23,868 nucleotides of DNA from an uncultured Thermoguttaceae bacterium (GCA_934725735.1 CAKVCP010000024.1:1-23868), one strand, 5' to 3'. Positions 14,641 to 22,969 are shown, numbered from the stretch's first letter. A program made the numbers and translations. The notes: generated by a model not told the origin, from the sequence alone.

Positions 14641-15900
14641 ATGAGCGATCTTATTCTTTATCACGGAGGGCGTACGACGCCGGTATGCCGAGAAATAGCC
14701 GCAGACGAGGTCTCCGCGCGTCGCGAAGCGGCAGCAAGCCTCGTGAAGGTACCAGTGAGCGCGGCGGATCTTTCGACGGTCTACCGCTGGGGAGACGGCG
14801 CGTTGACGCCCCTTTCCGGTCCGATGGATTCCGAGACGTTCAACCGCGTTCTTGACGAAGCGGTCATCGAGTATGAAGGCAAGAAGTACGCGTGGACGAT
14901 TCCGCTCTCCCTTCCCGTGACGGAAGAACAGGCGAAGACGCTCAAGGTCGGTCAAGAAGTCGCGCTCGTCGCCGAAAGTGGCGAAATCGTCGCAACGCTC
15001 AAGATTAGCGACGTTTTCCCTTGGGACAAGGCGCGTTATCTCAAGGCGGTCTACATGACGGATCGCACGGATCACCCCGGCGCGGATATGGCGCTCGTAC
15101 ACGACGCAGCGTACACGTGGCTCCTCGGCGGCGAGATCAGCGTCTTCCCGCAGAAGAAGAACGCGAGCTTCGGCAAGTACATCCTTTCGCCGACGGAAAC
15201 GCGCGCGCTCATCGCCCAACGCGGTTGGAATCGCGTCGTCGCGTTCCAGACGCGCAACCCGTTGCACCGCGCGCACGAATACGCGCTCGTCTACGGGCTC
15301 GAAAAGCTTTTGAAGGACGGCTATAACGCGGGCGCGTGCCTCAATCCTCTCGTCGGCGAAACGAAGGGGGACGACGTGAACGCGGAAATCCGTATGCAGA
15401 CGTACGAAAAGCTCATAGCGGATCGCGCCCTCGGCGAAGGGGACTCCGATCGCGAACTCTGGACGAAGCTCGGCGAAGAAGTTCCGGATCGCGTCATTCT
15501 CCTGGGTCTCGACATCAAGATGTTCTACGGCGGCCCGAAAGAAGCGGTCATGCACGCGATCTACCGCCAGAACTTCGGCTTCACCGACATTATCATCGGT
15601 CGTAAGCACGCGGACGCGCCGTATAAGGACGGCACGGCGATCTGGGGCGACTTCGACGCGCAAGAGATCTTCTCAAACCTCAACGGCGAACTCCTCGAAT
15701 CGCCTCTCAAGGTCGGTTTCGCCGCGTATTACGAATCGATCGGTCGCGTCGATCTCATGGAGTATCACCAGGACGAGAAGCCGGTCTTCATCTCCGGCAA
15801 GGCGGTTCGCGCGACGCTCCAGAAGGGAGAACAGGTCGATCCTCGCATCATGCGTCCCTCGACGTCGGCGATTCTTGCCGCCGCGATGAAGCAGAACTGA
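14641..15900 (+). CDS. sat: Sulfate adenylyltransferase (ATP sulfurylase)
   Basis: This 419-aa cytoplasmic enzyme makes adenosine 5'-phosphosulfate and pyrophosphate from sulfate and ATP, the first step of sulfate activation. It is the single-chain Sat/MET3-type enzyme, not the CysDN type. The catalytic QTRNPLHRAHEY begins at Gln203, with Asn206, His209 and His212. Further support comes from GLDIKMFYGGPKEA, IIIGRKHAD and SGKAVRATLQKGEQVDPRIM with RPSTSAIL at the C-terminus. There is no APS-kinase domain. GGAGAG lies about 9 nt before the ATG and a terminator lies at 15936-15986, so it is transcribed alone. Together with the sbp-cysT pair it places sulfate import and activation in one neighbourhood. 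Confidence 0.96.
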   Translation: MSDLILYHGGRTTPVCREIAADEVSARREAAASLVKVPVSAADLSTVYRWGDGALTPLSGPMDSETFNRVLDEAVIEYEGKKYAWTIPLSLPVTEEQAKTLKVGQEVALVAESGEIVATLKISDVFPWDKARYLKAVYMTDRTDHPGADMALVHDAAYTWLLGGEISVFPQKKNASFGKYILSPTETRALIAQRGWNRVVAFQTRNPLHRAHEYALVYGLEKLLKDGYNAGACLNPLVGETKGDDVNAEIRMQTYEKLIADRALGEGDSDRELWTKLGEEVPDRVILLGLDIKMFYGGPKEAVMHAIYRQNFGFTDIIIGRKHADAPYKDGTAIWGDFDAQEIFSNLNGELLESPLKVGFAAYYESIGRVDLMEYHQDEKPVFISGKAVRATLQKGEQVDPRIMRPSTSAILAAAMKQN

Positions 15901-15935
15901 TTTTTCAAGCGACGCGGTCGTCGTCGTAAAGTATA

Positions 15936-15986
15936 GCGCGCGAATCTTCTACGCAACGTTGGCGAGAAATTCGCGCGCCCTTTTTT
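15936..15986 (+). terminator. Rho-independent terminator after sat
   Basis: GCGCGCGAAT (15936-15945) pairs perfectly with ATTCGCGCGC (15969-15978) around a 23-nt loop and is followed by CCTTTTTT. It lies 36 nt after the sat stop and ends 32 nt before the next start. Confidence 0.8.
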
Positions 15987-16017
15987 ATCATTCCCACACG
16001 TTCAGCGAGTTTGAACC

Positions 16018-17145
16018 ATGAAATACGAACGCGTATGCATCGAAGCGATCGAATGTGCGCTACCCCCGGAGATCGTGACGTCGGAAGAGCTTGAAGCGCG
16101 CCTCGCGCCCCTTTACGATCGCCTCAAGCTTCCCTACGGACGAATTGAACATATGACGGGAGTCGTGGAACGCGGGCTCTGGGAACGCGGCGAACTTCCG
16201 GGAGATCAAAGCGTTCGCACGTGCGCGAAACTTCTCGCGACGACGGGAGTCGATCCGCGAAAAGTCGGCGCCTTCATTCACGCGTCGGTCTGCCGCGACT
16301 ATCAGGAGCCCGCGACGGCGTGCGACGTTCACCGACGCCTCGGACTCGGCCCCGAATGCGTCGTCTTCGACGTGAGCAACGCGTGTCTGGGGCTCCTCAC
16401 GGGGGCGATCCAGATCGCGAATATGATCGAATTGGGTCAGATCGAGGCTGGAATCGTCGTCGGCACGGAGACGAGCCGCGCGCTAATGGAGACGACGATC
16501 GAAGAACTCAACACGGATTTGAACTACACGCGCCGAACGATGAAAGACGCGTTCGCGTCCCTAACGATCGGCTCGGGTAGCGCGGCGATCCTTTTGACGA
16601 ACGAGAAGATCAGCCGCACGGGGAACCGTTTCCTCGGAGCGGTCGCGCAATGCGACACGCAGGGGAGCGCGCTTTGCCGCAGTCAGGTCGACGTGACGGC
16701 GGGAGGTCGCGCGTCGGGTCAGACGATGAAGACGGATTCGGAGAAGCTGCTGCACACGGGCGTGGAGCTTGCGAATCGCGCTTTCGAGGTTTATCGACGC
16801 GAATTGGGTCTCGACGCGACGAGTCTCGACCGTCTCTTCTGCCACCAGGTCGGCAAGGCGCACCAGAAGCTTCTCTTTGAGACGCTCGGTCTCGATTTGA
16901 ATAAAAATTTCGCGACGCTCCCGTATTTGGGGAACACGGGGAGCGTCGCGCTTCCGACCGCCGCAGCGCTGGGAATCGAATCGGGCTTCGCGCGTCCCGG
17001 CGAGACGCTCGGATTCTTCGGAATCGGGTCGGGAGTCAACGTGGTGTTGGGGGCGATCGAATGGCATACGACGCTTCCCTCCTCCGCCCCGACGCCGAGC
17101 GAAACGCTTTCGCGCTTCCTTGCGCTAAACGCTCCCGGCGCTTAG
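16018..17145 (+). CDS. FabH/OleA-like beta-ketoacyl synthase (thiolase superfamily)
   Basis: This 375-aa condensing enzyme has the Cys-His-Asn triad of the KAS III class: Cys123 in DVSNACLGLL, His276 in FCHQVGKAH and Asn306 in YLGNTGSVALP. The His-to-Asn spacing of 30 equals that of FabH and OleA. It is longer than a typical FabH (about 320 aa). Several segments (EELEARLAPLYDRLKL, SVCRDYQEPATA, FFGIGSGVNVVLGAIEW) look closer to OleA, which condenses two long acyl-CoAs head to head. The substrate is therefore open: fatty-acid initiation or long-chain ketone/olefin formation. No oleB, oleC or oleD is adjacent. The Shine-Dalgarno is weak. The stop codon overlaps the stop of the convergent regulator gene by sharing TTAG. 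Confidence 0.88.
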   Translation: MKYERVCIEAIECALPPEIVTSEELEARLAPLYDRLKLPYGRIEHMTGVVERGLWERGELPGDQSVRTCAKLLATTGVDPRKVGAFIHASVCRDYQEPATACDVHRRLGLGPECVVFDVSNACLGLLTGAIQIANMIELGQIEAGIVVGTETSRALMETTIEELNTDLNYTRRTMKDAFASLTIGSGSAAILLTNEKISRTGNRFLGAVAQCDTQGSALCRSQVDVTAGGRASGQTMKTDSEKLLHTGVELANRAFEVYRRELGLDATSLDRLFCHQVGKAHQKLLFETLGLDLNKNFATLPYLGNTGSVALPTAAALGIESGFARPGETLGFFGIGSGVNVVLGAIEWHTTLPSSAPTPSETLSRFLALNAPGA

Positions 17146-17681
17146 AACGCCTTGCGGAAAGTCGCGGCGGGAAACTCGTCCTCCCACGCGAGCGCGGCGA
17201 CAAGGTTGGAGTAAAAGAGGAGCGCGCGTCCTCGCTGTTTCGGGGAAAGCGCGGCGACAAAGCGTCGCGTTTTTTCCTGAGCCTCGGCGTCGAAAGGGGC
17301 GAATTCGTCGCGCAAAAAGGGAGATTTCGGACACTGCAGAAAGCTTTGCTCAGACTCGAAAAAGTTCGGGAACGGACGCCCGGAGCCAAAAAGGATCCAG
17401 AGGGGATCGACGTCCCAAACGCGGCATATCGCGTCGACTTCGTCGGCTCCGACGGGATTTTCGTTCTTCTCCCACTCCTTGACGCGCCGCCAATCGACGC
17501 CGAGCGCCTCGGCAAAAGCGGCGCGAGAATACCCCAGCGCAAGTCGCAATTTCTTCACCCTCTCGCCGATCGAGTCGGCGCGACCGGGCGCGTCGACGCT
17601 AATCTTCGGCTTGCGCGCGCGCGGCGTTCGTTTGACGGAAGAAACGCAATCCGTCGTTTCGCAAAGATTCTGTTTTGTCAT
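17142..17681 (-). CDS. XRE-family helix-turn-helix protein
   Basis: The product is 179 aa when read from the ATG at 17681, which has AAAGGA about 8 nt upstream. A longer frame to 17840 lacks such a signal and was not chosen. An N-terminal basic, unstructured part (1-36) is followed by a Cro/C1-type HTH at ~38-98 (GERVKKLRLALGYSRAAFAE, then GVDWRRVKEWEKNENPVGAD). The short pattern VDPLWILFGSGRPFP after the HTH is typical of XRE proteins. The C-terminal ~70 residues show no known sensor domain. It probably regulates transcription; the targets are unknown. Two identical palindromes GACGCGCGTC lie upstream at 17750 and 17801 and may be its own operators. It converges on the ketosynthase gene with a 4-bp overlap of stops. 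Confidence 0.85.
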   Translation of the reverse strand: MTKQNLCETTDCVSSVKRTPRARKPKISVDAPGRADSIGERVKKLRLALGYSRAAFAEALGVDWRRVKEWEKNENPVGADEVDAICRVWDVDPLWILFGSGRPFPNFFESEQSFLQCPKSPFLRDEFAPFDAEAQEKTRRFVAALSPKQRGRALLFYSNLVAALAWEDEFPAATFRKAF

Positions 17682-18100
17682 TTTGTGTCCTTTCAGAAAA
17701 GACGCGTTAAAAGAAAATCCTTTTCTAAGCATATCAAATGCGGTAAGACGACGCGCGTCGACAAAATCTCCCCGAACGGAAAGGTCTGAAAGAATAAAAG
17801 GACGCGCGTCATAGTCTGAAAAATTAAGAGCCGCGCACACATTTTGCGCGGCGGTTCCTCATGAAACTAAGAAACACTATACCTGCGGAAATCGATCTTA
17901 CAAGAGAAAAAAATTAACGTCGTCCCTTCCCTGTAGGTCAAAAAAGGTAAATTCTCCGGAAAATACGGGGGTGAAAAAATTTCAGAAAAAAAACGCAAAC
18001 CGTTTCAGCTGCGACGTTGCAAGACCTCTCTTGTTTCGGTCAGCCGAGACGTCTTTTTAAGCGGTAGAAGCTTGCTTCCGTCGGCTTTGCGAAGAGGAGA
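17682..18100. other. Intergenic region upstream of the XRE gene
   Basis: No gene is supported here. Contents are two GACGCGCGTC palindromes (17750-17759 and 17801-17810), a small stem TGAAA-AAA-TTTCA (17973-17985), a branched stem structure ending in T5 (18013-18058), and a 13-mer AAAAAAGGTAAAT (17941-17953) that also occurs in the sbp leader. I found no promoter of consensus quality for the XRE gene. Confidence 0.6.
18013..18058 (+). ncRNA. Possible 3' end of a small structured RNA (tentative)
   Basis: An outer stem GACGT/ACGTC (18013-18017 with 18049-18053) encloses two perfect hairpins, CAAGA-CCTC-TCTTG (18020-18033) and TCGG-TCAG-CCGA (18036-18047), and is followed at once by TTTTT (18054-18058). 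This three-way layout with a T-tract suits an RNA terminus. The 5' end and promoter are not clear, and each stem is short. Confidence 0.3.
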
Positions 18101-18136
18101 ATAAAAAAGCGGCTCTTCCCGAGAGAAGAACCGCTT
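18101..18136 (-). terminator. Rho-independent terminator after the 649-aa gene
   Basis: On the minus strand AAGCGG-TTCTTC pairs with GAAGA-GCCGCTT (18136-18107) and is followed by a T-rich tract TTTTTTAT reading down to 18101. It lies 22 nt after the stop of the 649-aa gene and marks the 3' end of the Met/Gly-rich gene trio. Confidence 0.8.
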
Positions 18137-18158
18137 GAAATCGCAACGCGGGGATCGA

Positions 18159-20108
18159 TTACATCATCGCGCCGCCGCCGACGCCCATGCCGAACTGATT
18201 GGAAGAACCGTCGTAACGGCTCAGTTCGCGCGCGTCTTCCTTCAGCTCGCGCACTTGGAGAATTCCGTTGGGTTCAAGAATCATGATCTTGCCGGGGGAA
18301 TTGAGGCCTTCGGCGTTCGTTTTGACGCCGCCAAGCGCGTCGACGACCGTAATGTCGGAGACGTGGTCGACCGATTTAGTCGTGTTCCCGCCCTTGCCGC
18401 CGGCGCCCTGCATACCGTACATATCCGAAGTCATACCGCCGGAGACTTGCACAGGATTATGCGTCTGCTTGTAGAAGTTCGCGACTTGGCCGCGCTTCAT
18501 GCTCAGGTTCTGGACGATCGATTCGGAGGCGGATTCCGCGTCGAAATAGACCGACGAAAGAGAGATGCGCGGTTCTTGTCCAGGACGGGTCGCCGCTTCG
18601 ACGGTTTGCGCGAAGACGCGAGAGTCCGCGCCGAGGGAGACGGGGTTCGACGCCTTGCTGAATTCCGTCTCGATATAACGCTTCGTCACCGTCGCAGGAT
18701 CTTCGACAAACTCTTCTTTGACGCCGTAGTTCGGGTTCGCCAAGATGAGTTTGACGCGATACTGATAGGTCTTGTCGGGCTCGACGTCGAAGTCGAAATA
18801 GCGGAAGAGGTAGTAGTCGACGGAGACTGCGGCTTGCACGCGCATTCTGGAACGATTGACCGCGTCTTGGTTAATCATCCAGTCAGAGGCGCCGCCGTTG
18901 TTCATCCCGCCGCCAGCCGTCATTCCGGAGCCGCTTCCCATAGTCGAGGAAGAATCCATGCCGCCCATCATCCCGGCGCCAAGACCCGTGCCGCCCATGC
19001 GACCGGCGTCGGCGAAAGGATCGCGCTCCAAGAGAGAAGTTTCGTCAAACTGATTCATCTCGTCCTGAAGCTGGTTCCACTCCTTGATTTCCTCTTCTTG
19101 CATCGCGATTTGTTCGGTCGAGTTCAGAGGAATGTTCGGGAGGTTGGCAATTTCTTCGCCGAAGGGCTTCGAAAGCATCGGCGGGCAATTCATCGCCATC
19201 GGGGGGAAGCCTGGAACGGTCGGAGGCATATAGTTGAAGCCGACCTGATCGGAGCCCATACCCGCCCAGCGGTTATTCTCTTTCTTCATCGCCTTGATGA
19301 CGTCGATCTTCTGCCAATTGACGGCGCCGCCCTTTCCGACTTCGCCGCGTTCGAGCTCGTAGTAGACGTATCGCGGCATATCGCGCACGTCGTCGACATA
19401 CTGAGCGCCGCTGAAGAGGTCGCCGTAGATCGAGGACTGCTTGCGGATCGGAATCGAACCGGTGACGGTAATCCAGTGCCGACCTTCGGTCTTACCGGAG
19501 CCGGTCATTCCCATGCCTCCGGCGCCGCCGCCAGCCATCATTCCCCCGCCGGCGCCGCCAGCCATCATTCCGCCCCCTGCGGCGTTGGCGTTGCCGTTAG
19601 CGGTGATTTCGTTGTACATAATCGCGCCGACGCACGCTTGCGCGCGAAGGTTTTCGAGAGGCAACGGGGTCACGTCGGGACGTTTGTTTTTGTCGGGGAA
19701 GAGGGACTGTTCCCATCGGACGGGGGTCTCGTACGCGTTGACCTTGACGGCGGTCTTAATCAGATCGGCGTATTGGTCGTAGGGGTAGACGACGACGCTC
19801 TCGTCAAATTCTTGGGGAGCGACCTTGCTGTTGGCGATCGTTTCTTCCGCCTTTTTCGAGGAGGAGTTGATCTGATCGGCAGTGAGGGTGAACTTTTCGA
19901 GTCCGCCGCCCATTCCGACGAAGGCGCCAAAAAGGACGACGCCTGCGGCGACAATGAGTTTTTCTCCGTGCAGAACGAAGAAGTTATATTCGTTTGGAGA
20001 GGATTGTCTTTTCTTTGGTTTAGCTTTCGCTTTGGCGGCCTTGGCTTCCTTTGCGGCGGCCTTAGCGGCGGCTTTGGCTTCTTTATCTAACTTAGCTTTC
20101 GCGCACAT
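18159..20108 (-). CDS. Large membrane-anchored Met/Gly-rich protein of unknown function (trio gene 3)
   Basis: The product is 649 aa. The first ~38 residues are an Ala/Lys-rich basic segment. One transmembrane helix at ~50-68 (KLIVAAGVVLFGAFVGMG) should place the rest outside the cytoplasm. Low-complexity inserts rich in Met and Gly lie at ~168-206 (MMAGG repeats) and ~368-406, and the C-terminus ends GVGGGAMM. Between them are ordered stretches, for example DVEPDKTYQYRVKLILANP near residue 442, which looks like a fibronectin-III or similar beta-sandwich strand pair. GAGGA lies about 8 nt before the ATG at 20108. It is the last of three similarly built genes and is followed by a terminator. 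I do not recognise a characterised family. Confidence 0.82.
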   Translation of the reverse strand: MCAKAKLDKEAKAAAKAAAKEAKAAKAKAKPKKRQSSPNEYNFFVLHGEKLIVAAGVVLFGAFVGMGGGLEKFTLTADQINSSSKKAEETIANSKVAPQEFDESVVVYPYDQYADLIKTAVKVNAYETPVRWEQSLFPDKNKRPDVTPLPLENLRAQACVGAIMYNEITANGNANAAGGGMMAGGAGGGMMAGGGAGGMGMTGSGKTEGRHWITVTGSIPIRKQSSIYGDLFSGAQYVDDVRDMPRYVYYELERGEVGKGGAVNWQKIDVIKAMKKENNRWAGMGSDQVGFNYMPPTVPGFPPMAMNCPPMLSKPFGEEIANLPNIPLNSTEQIAMQEEEIKEWNQLQDEMNQFDETSLLERDPFADAGRMGGTGLGAGMMGGMDSSSTMGSGSGMTAGGGMNNGGASDWMINQDAVNRSRMRVQAAVSVDYYLFRYFDFDVEPDKTYQYRVKLILANPNYGVKEEFVEDPATVTKRYIETEFSKASNPVSLGADSRVFAQTVEAATRPGQEPRISLSSVYFDAESASESIVQNLSMKRGQVANFYKQTHNPVQVSGGMTSDMYGMQGAGGKGGNTTKSVDHVSDITVVDALGGVKTNAEGLNSPGKIMILEPNGILQVRELKEDARELSRYDGSSNQFGMGVGGGAMM

Positions 20109-20160
20109 ATGGCGTCCTCGCTGGATCTATCAAAAATACAGAGTTAAATTCGAAGAGTGC

Positions 20161-20197
20161 CGTCTGCGCCCGCCCAGGATGCGGGAGAACGCAGACG
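20161..20197 (-). promoter_or_regulatory. Intercistronic hairpin between trio genes 2 and 3
   Basis: CGTCTGCG (20161-20168) pairs with CGCAGACG (20190-20197), with an inner CCCGC/GCGGG stem (20169-20173 with 20181-20185). It lies 20 nt after the stop of the 852-aa gene. There is no T-tract on the minus strand, so an mRNA-stabilising or processing element is more likely than a terminator. Confidence 0.6.
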
Positions 20198-20217
20198 TCA
20201 ACCGATAAGCCGCCGTG

Positions 20218-22776
20218 TTATGGAGCGGACTGAGTCGCAGGCGCGGGAGCCGCGTTAGGATCGGCGGGAGCCGTAGGAGCCGCAGGAGCGGGCGCCGGAG
20301 CCGCTGGGGTCGCGTTGGCGGAGGCGTCCGGAGCGGTCTGCGTCGCGTCGACGGAAGCGGAATCGTCGTCGGCGGTCTGAGTATTTTCGTCGGCGGTAGA
20401 GTCTTCACCGGCGAGGATCTTTTCCGCCTGAGAATCGGCTTCTTCGGCGGCCTTACCCGTCGCAAAGTTTTCTTTGTTGGGTTCGTTGTAAATATTGATG
20501 ACGCCGTAGATTTCGACGCGAATCGTATCGGGGCCATATTCGCTCTGGCTGAGTTCGGAGCGCCCGATTTCGACGCCGCCGCCCATATCGCCAGTTCCCG
20601 AACCGGAGCCGCTCATTCCGCCTGCGGCGCCGCGTCCGCCGGACATACCGCCAGCGCCTCCAGCGCCCATGCCGCCCGCCGAACCGCGATTACCCGCGGA
20701 GCCGCGACCGCCGTTGCGTCCGGCGGAAGCGCCCGCGCCGCCAACGCCGCCGGAACCGGAGCCCGAACCGCTCATCATACCCATGCCGCCGCTCATCATA
20801 CCCATGCCGCCCATGCCGCCCATGCCGCTCGAGTCGGAACCGGTCGTATCAACGGGCATCGTGAAGGGGATGTTGTTGTCAGGGCAGACGCGCACGTGCT
20901 TCACGTCGATAGGCATGGAGCTATTGGCGCAACTGACGAGGATCTCGGGAATGCGGCGCTGATCGACGGCGAGCTTGAGGCAGACCGGCATACGGTTAAA
21001 TTCCGCAAAAGGCGGTTTGTCGTCAGGCATAAGAGGCGAGCCTTCGTCGTCGATATAACGTCCGAGCAAGATCTTCGTCAACGCCTGCTCTTCCGCAGAG
21101 CCGCTGAGGGAGAATTCGGAACCGCCCATCATCCCCATGCCGCCTCCCATCATCGAGGAGGAAGAACTCATCATGGAAGAGGAAGAAGAGCCCATCATAT
21201 CCATCGAGCTTTGCGCGCTCTTACCGGTGAGGTCGCCGATCGTCGTCTTCAGATTCGTCCATTCGACGGCGGCGTTCTGACCGATGAGCATCTGTTCGAC
21301 GCACTTAATCGGCGCTTTGGAGATATTGTCGGGATAAGGAGCGTTCGTTTGCGCGACGATGCGAATGAGCGCTTCGTAGACCCAGAGGGTTTCCTGAGCG
21401 TACCAGACTTCGATCGATTCAGGATGCGGAGCGGCGGAATCCCACGTCGGGAGCGAATAGACTTCAGGATCGGGCCAATCGACGTTTCCGACGATTCGAC
21501 GACGTTCCTTATAGGATGGCAAGCCGGGGAAGACCTTCTGCGACCACGTCGGATCCTCCGTTTGTCCGTTCATCGCGCCGCCGGAGCCTCCCGTCAAACC
21601 GCCGCGACCTCCCGTTCCGGAACCGGAACCGCCAGCCATCGCGCCCGCGCCGGTCATGCCGCCGCGCATACCGGTAGCGCCCGCGCCGCCGCCAAGCTCT
21701 TCAAGAGACGTGCCGGAGACTTGCTCCGCGGCAAGGTCCGTGCCGTCGCCGGGAACGGCGCCCGTTCCGATCTGCATACCGCCGCCGGAGCCGCCCATCA
21801 TGTCGGCGCCGGCGCGCGCGGAACCGCGAGCGCCGGAACCGCCCATCGAGCCGGAGCCGCCCATCGAACCGGAACCGCTCATGCCCATGCTCGCGCCGCC
21901 GCCCATCGAACCGGAGCCGCCGGAACCTTCCATACCGGCCTGCGAGATCGCCTGGACGATCGCCGAAAGGTCGGAAGCCTGCACGTCGTACATAATCATA
22001 TCTTTAGGATAGAGGATCCACGGGTCGACGTCGCGGTAGTAGCTTTCGTGCTTGGCCTGAGCGATGAGAGAATCGTGAAGCGTCGAGTCGGCGATTTTGC
22101 TCACGACGTCCGTTTCAAGATCGATCTTATAGGCTTCCTTCAAAGCGGAGGTCTCGTCCTCCATATTCGAATGAATACCGACGTAGAGGAATTCGGAACC
22201 GTCGGCCAAGGTCGTCGTATAGACGGGCCAGAAGCGTTCCTCGTATCCGTTCATTTCGAGGGCGGTCATTTCGGCTTTTTTGAGCAACTTGTATTCGCGC
22301 ACTTGGCAACGGCGACGATTCATTTCCTTAATGAGGTCCGGAAGATGTCGCGCGATGAAGTACCCGTAGTCTTCGAGGAGGTACGGCTTGCCGACGCCGA
22401 TAGGGTCGCGGAACTTGAGTTGATTTTCGACGAGATCGAGGAATTCGCGCGAGAGTTGGCGAGGCCAACGGTTGCGGATCTTCTGATCGTCGTACATGAG
22501 ACTCCACGCGGCGAAGACGTTGTCGGAGAGGACGGTCGTTTCGTCGTTGATCGCGGCGATCGTTTTGTCGTTCGGATGCTTCGAATTATTGGCGACCTTG
22601 TCGGCGCCGTCCTTTGCGGACTTAATCGCCGTAGTCTTTTCTTCGTACGCCTTCTTAATCGCGCCCTTGGCGACGAAGGCGAAGATAATCATCAGGAGAA
22701 CCAGAATCGGTACGACGACCCAAAAATAATATTTTTTGATATCCTCTGGTTTCAAACCGCCTTTAGCTTTTGCCAT
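20218..22776 (-). CDS. Large membrane-anchored Met/Gly-rich protein of unknown function (trio gene 2)
   Basis: The product is 852 aa. A short cytoplasmic N-terminus (MAKAKGGLKPEDIKKYY) leads into one transmembrane helix at ~18-40 (FWVVVPILVLLMIIFAFVAKG). A Lys/Ala-rich helical, coiled-coil-like stretch follows at ~41-80. Met/Gly/Ser-rich inserts lie at ~275-335, ~368-405, ~522-556 and ~644-739. The C-terminal ~80 residues are Ala/Pro-rich with DPNAAPAPA-type repeats. Ordered segments between the inserts include GKPYLLEDYGYFIARHLPDL and VRVCPDNNIPFTM. The topology (short N-terminus, one helix, coiled coil, large outer part) resembles PilN/PilO-type secretion or pilus scaffolds, but that is only a topological likeness. 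AAAGG precedes the ATG at 22776. Function unknown. Confidence 0.82.
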   Translation of the reverse strand: MAKAKGGLKPEDIKKYYFWVVVPILVLLMIIFAFVAKGAIKKAYEEKTTAIKSAKDGADKVANNSKHPNDKTIAAINDETTVLSDNVFAAWSLMYDDQKIRNRWPRQLSREFLDLVENQLKFRDPIGVGKPYLLEDYGYFIARHLPDLIKEMNRRRCQVREYKLLKKAEMTALEMNGYEERFWPVYTTTLADGSEFLYVGIHSNMEDETSALKEAYKIDLETDVVSKIADSTLHDSLIAQAKHESYYRDVDPWILYPKDMIMYDVQASDLSAIVQAISQAGMEGSGGSGSMGGGASMGMSGSGSMGGSGSMGGSGARGSARAGADMMGGSGGGMQIGTGAVPGDGTDLAAEQVSGTSLEELGGGAGATGMRGGMTGAGAMAGGSGSGTGGRGGLTGGSGGAMNGQTEDPTWSQKVFPGLPSYKERRRIVGNVDWPDPEVYSLPTWDSAAPHPESIEVWYAQETLWVYEALIRIVAQTNAPYPDNISKAPIKCVEQMLIGQNAAVEWTNLKTTIGDLTGKSAQSSMDMMGSSSSSMMSSSSSMMGGGMGMMGGSEFSLSGSAEEQALTKILLGRYIDDEGSPLMPDDKPPFAEFNRMPVCLKLAVDQRRIPEILVSCANSSMPIDVKHVRVCPDNNIPFTMPVDTTGSDSSGMGGMGGMGMMSGGMGMMSGSGSGSGGVGGAGASAGRNGGRGSAGNRGSAGGMGAGGAGGMSGGRGAAGGMSGSGSGTGDMGGGVEIGRSELSQSEYGPDTIRVEIYGVINIYNEPNKENFATGKAAEEADSQAEKILAGEDSTADENTQTADDDSASVDATQTAPDASANATPAAPAPAPAAPTAPADPNAAPAPATQSAP
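21838..21913. repeat. Short tandem repeat coding MGGSGS in trio gene 2
   Basis: An imperfect unit of about 18 bp (CCCATCGAACCGGAGCCG and variants) recurs, encoding GSGSMG on the minus strand. It shows that the Met/Gly-rich insert grew by slippage or unequal exchange. Confidence 0.65.
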
Positions 22777-22969
22777 TGCATTAAACCTTTCGGCGAACGC
22801 CTTGTTCGGCTCGAAAGCCTTGGCGTTCGATGGAATCCGCTCTGATGGAGCGGGGCGTCAAATCGGTATGAGATCGCGCGGCTGAAACGCGTCGCCGCGC
22901 GTTGACGTTCATGAGAGGAGTCGCGAGGTAGAATCCCGCGCGACGCTCGAAGGCGAGTCGCCTAATCCG
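22777..22969 (-). promoter_or_regulatory. Hairpin-rich spacer between trio genes 1 and 2
   Basis: This 193-nt spacer contains three perfect stems: CCGCTC-TGATG-GAGCGG (22838-22854), CGCGCGGC-N11-GCCGCGCG (22875-22901) and AGGCG-AGT-CGCCT (22951-22963). None is followed by a T-tract on the minus strand. No -35/-10 pair of good quality was found, so read-through from trio gene 1 is possible. Confidence 0.5.

Noticed and set aside
17682..17840. N-terminal extension of the XRE gene to 17840
   Set aside because: The ATG at 17681 has AAAGGA at proper spacing. The extension covers a palindrome and shows no XRE-type sequence.
20215..22845. 876-aa and (18135-20090) 651-aa plus-strand frames opposite the Met/Gly-rich genes
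   Set aside because: They are His/Ala/Arg-rich mirror images of Met/Gly/Ser codons. The minus-strand genes have start signals, membrane helices and a terminator.
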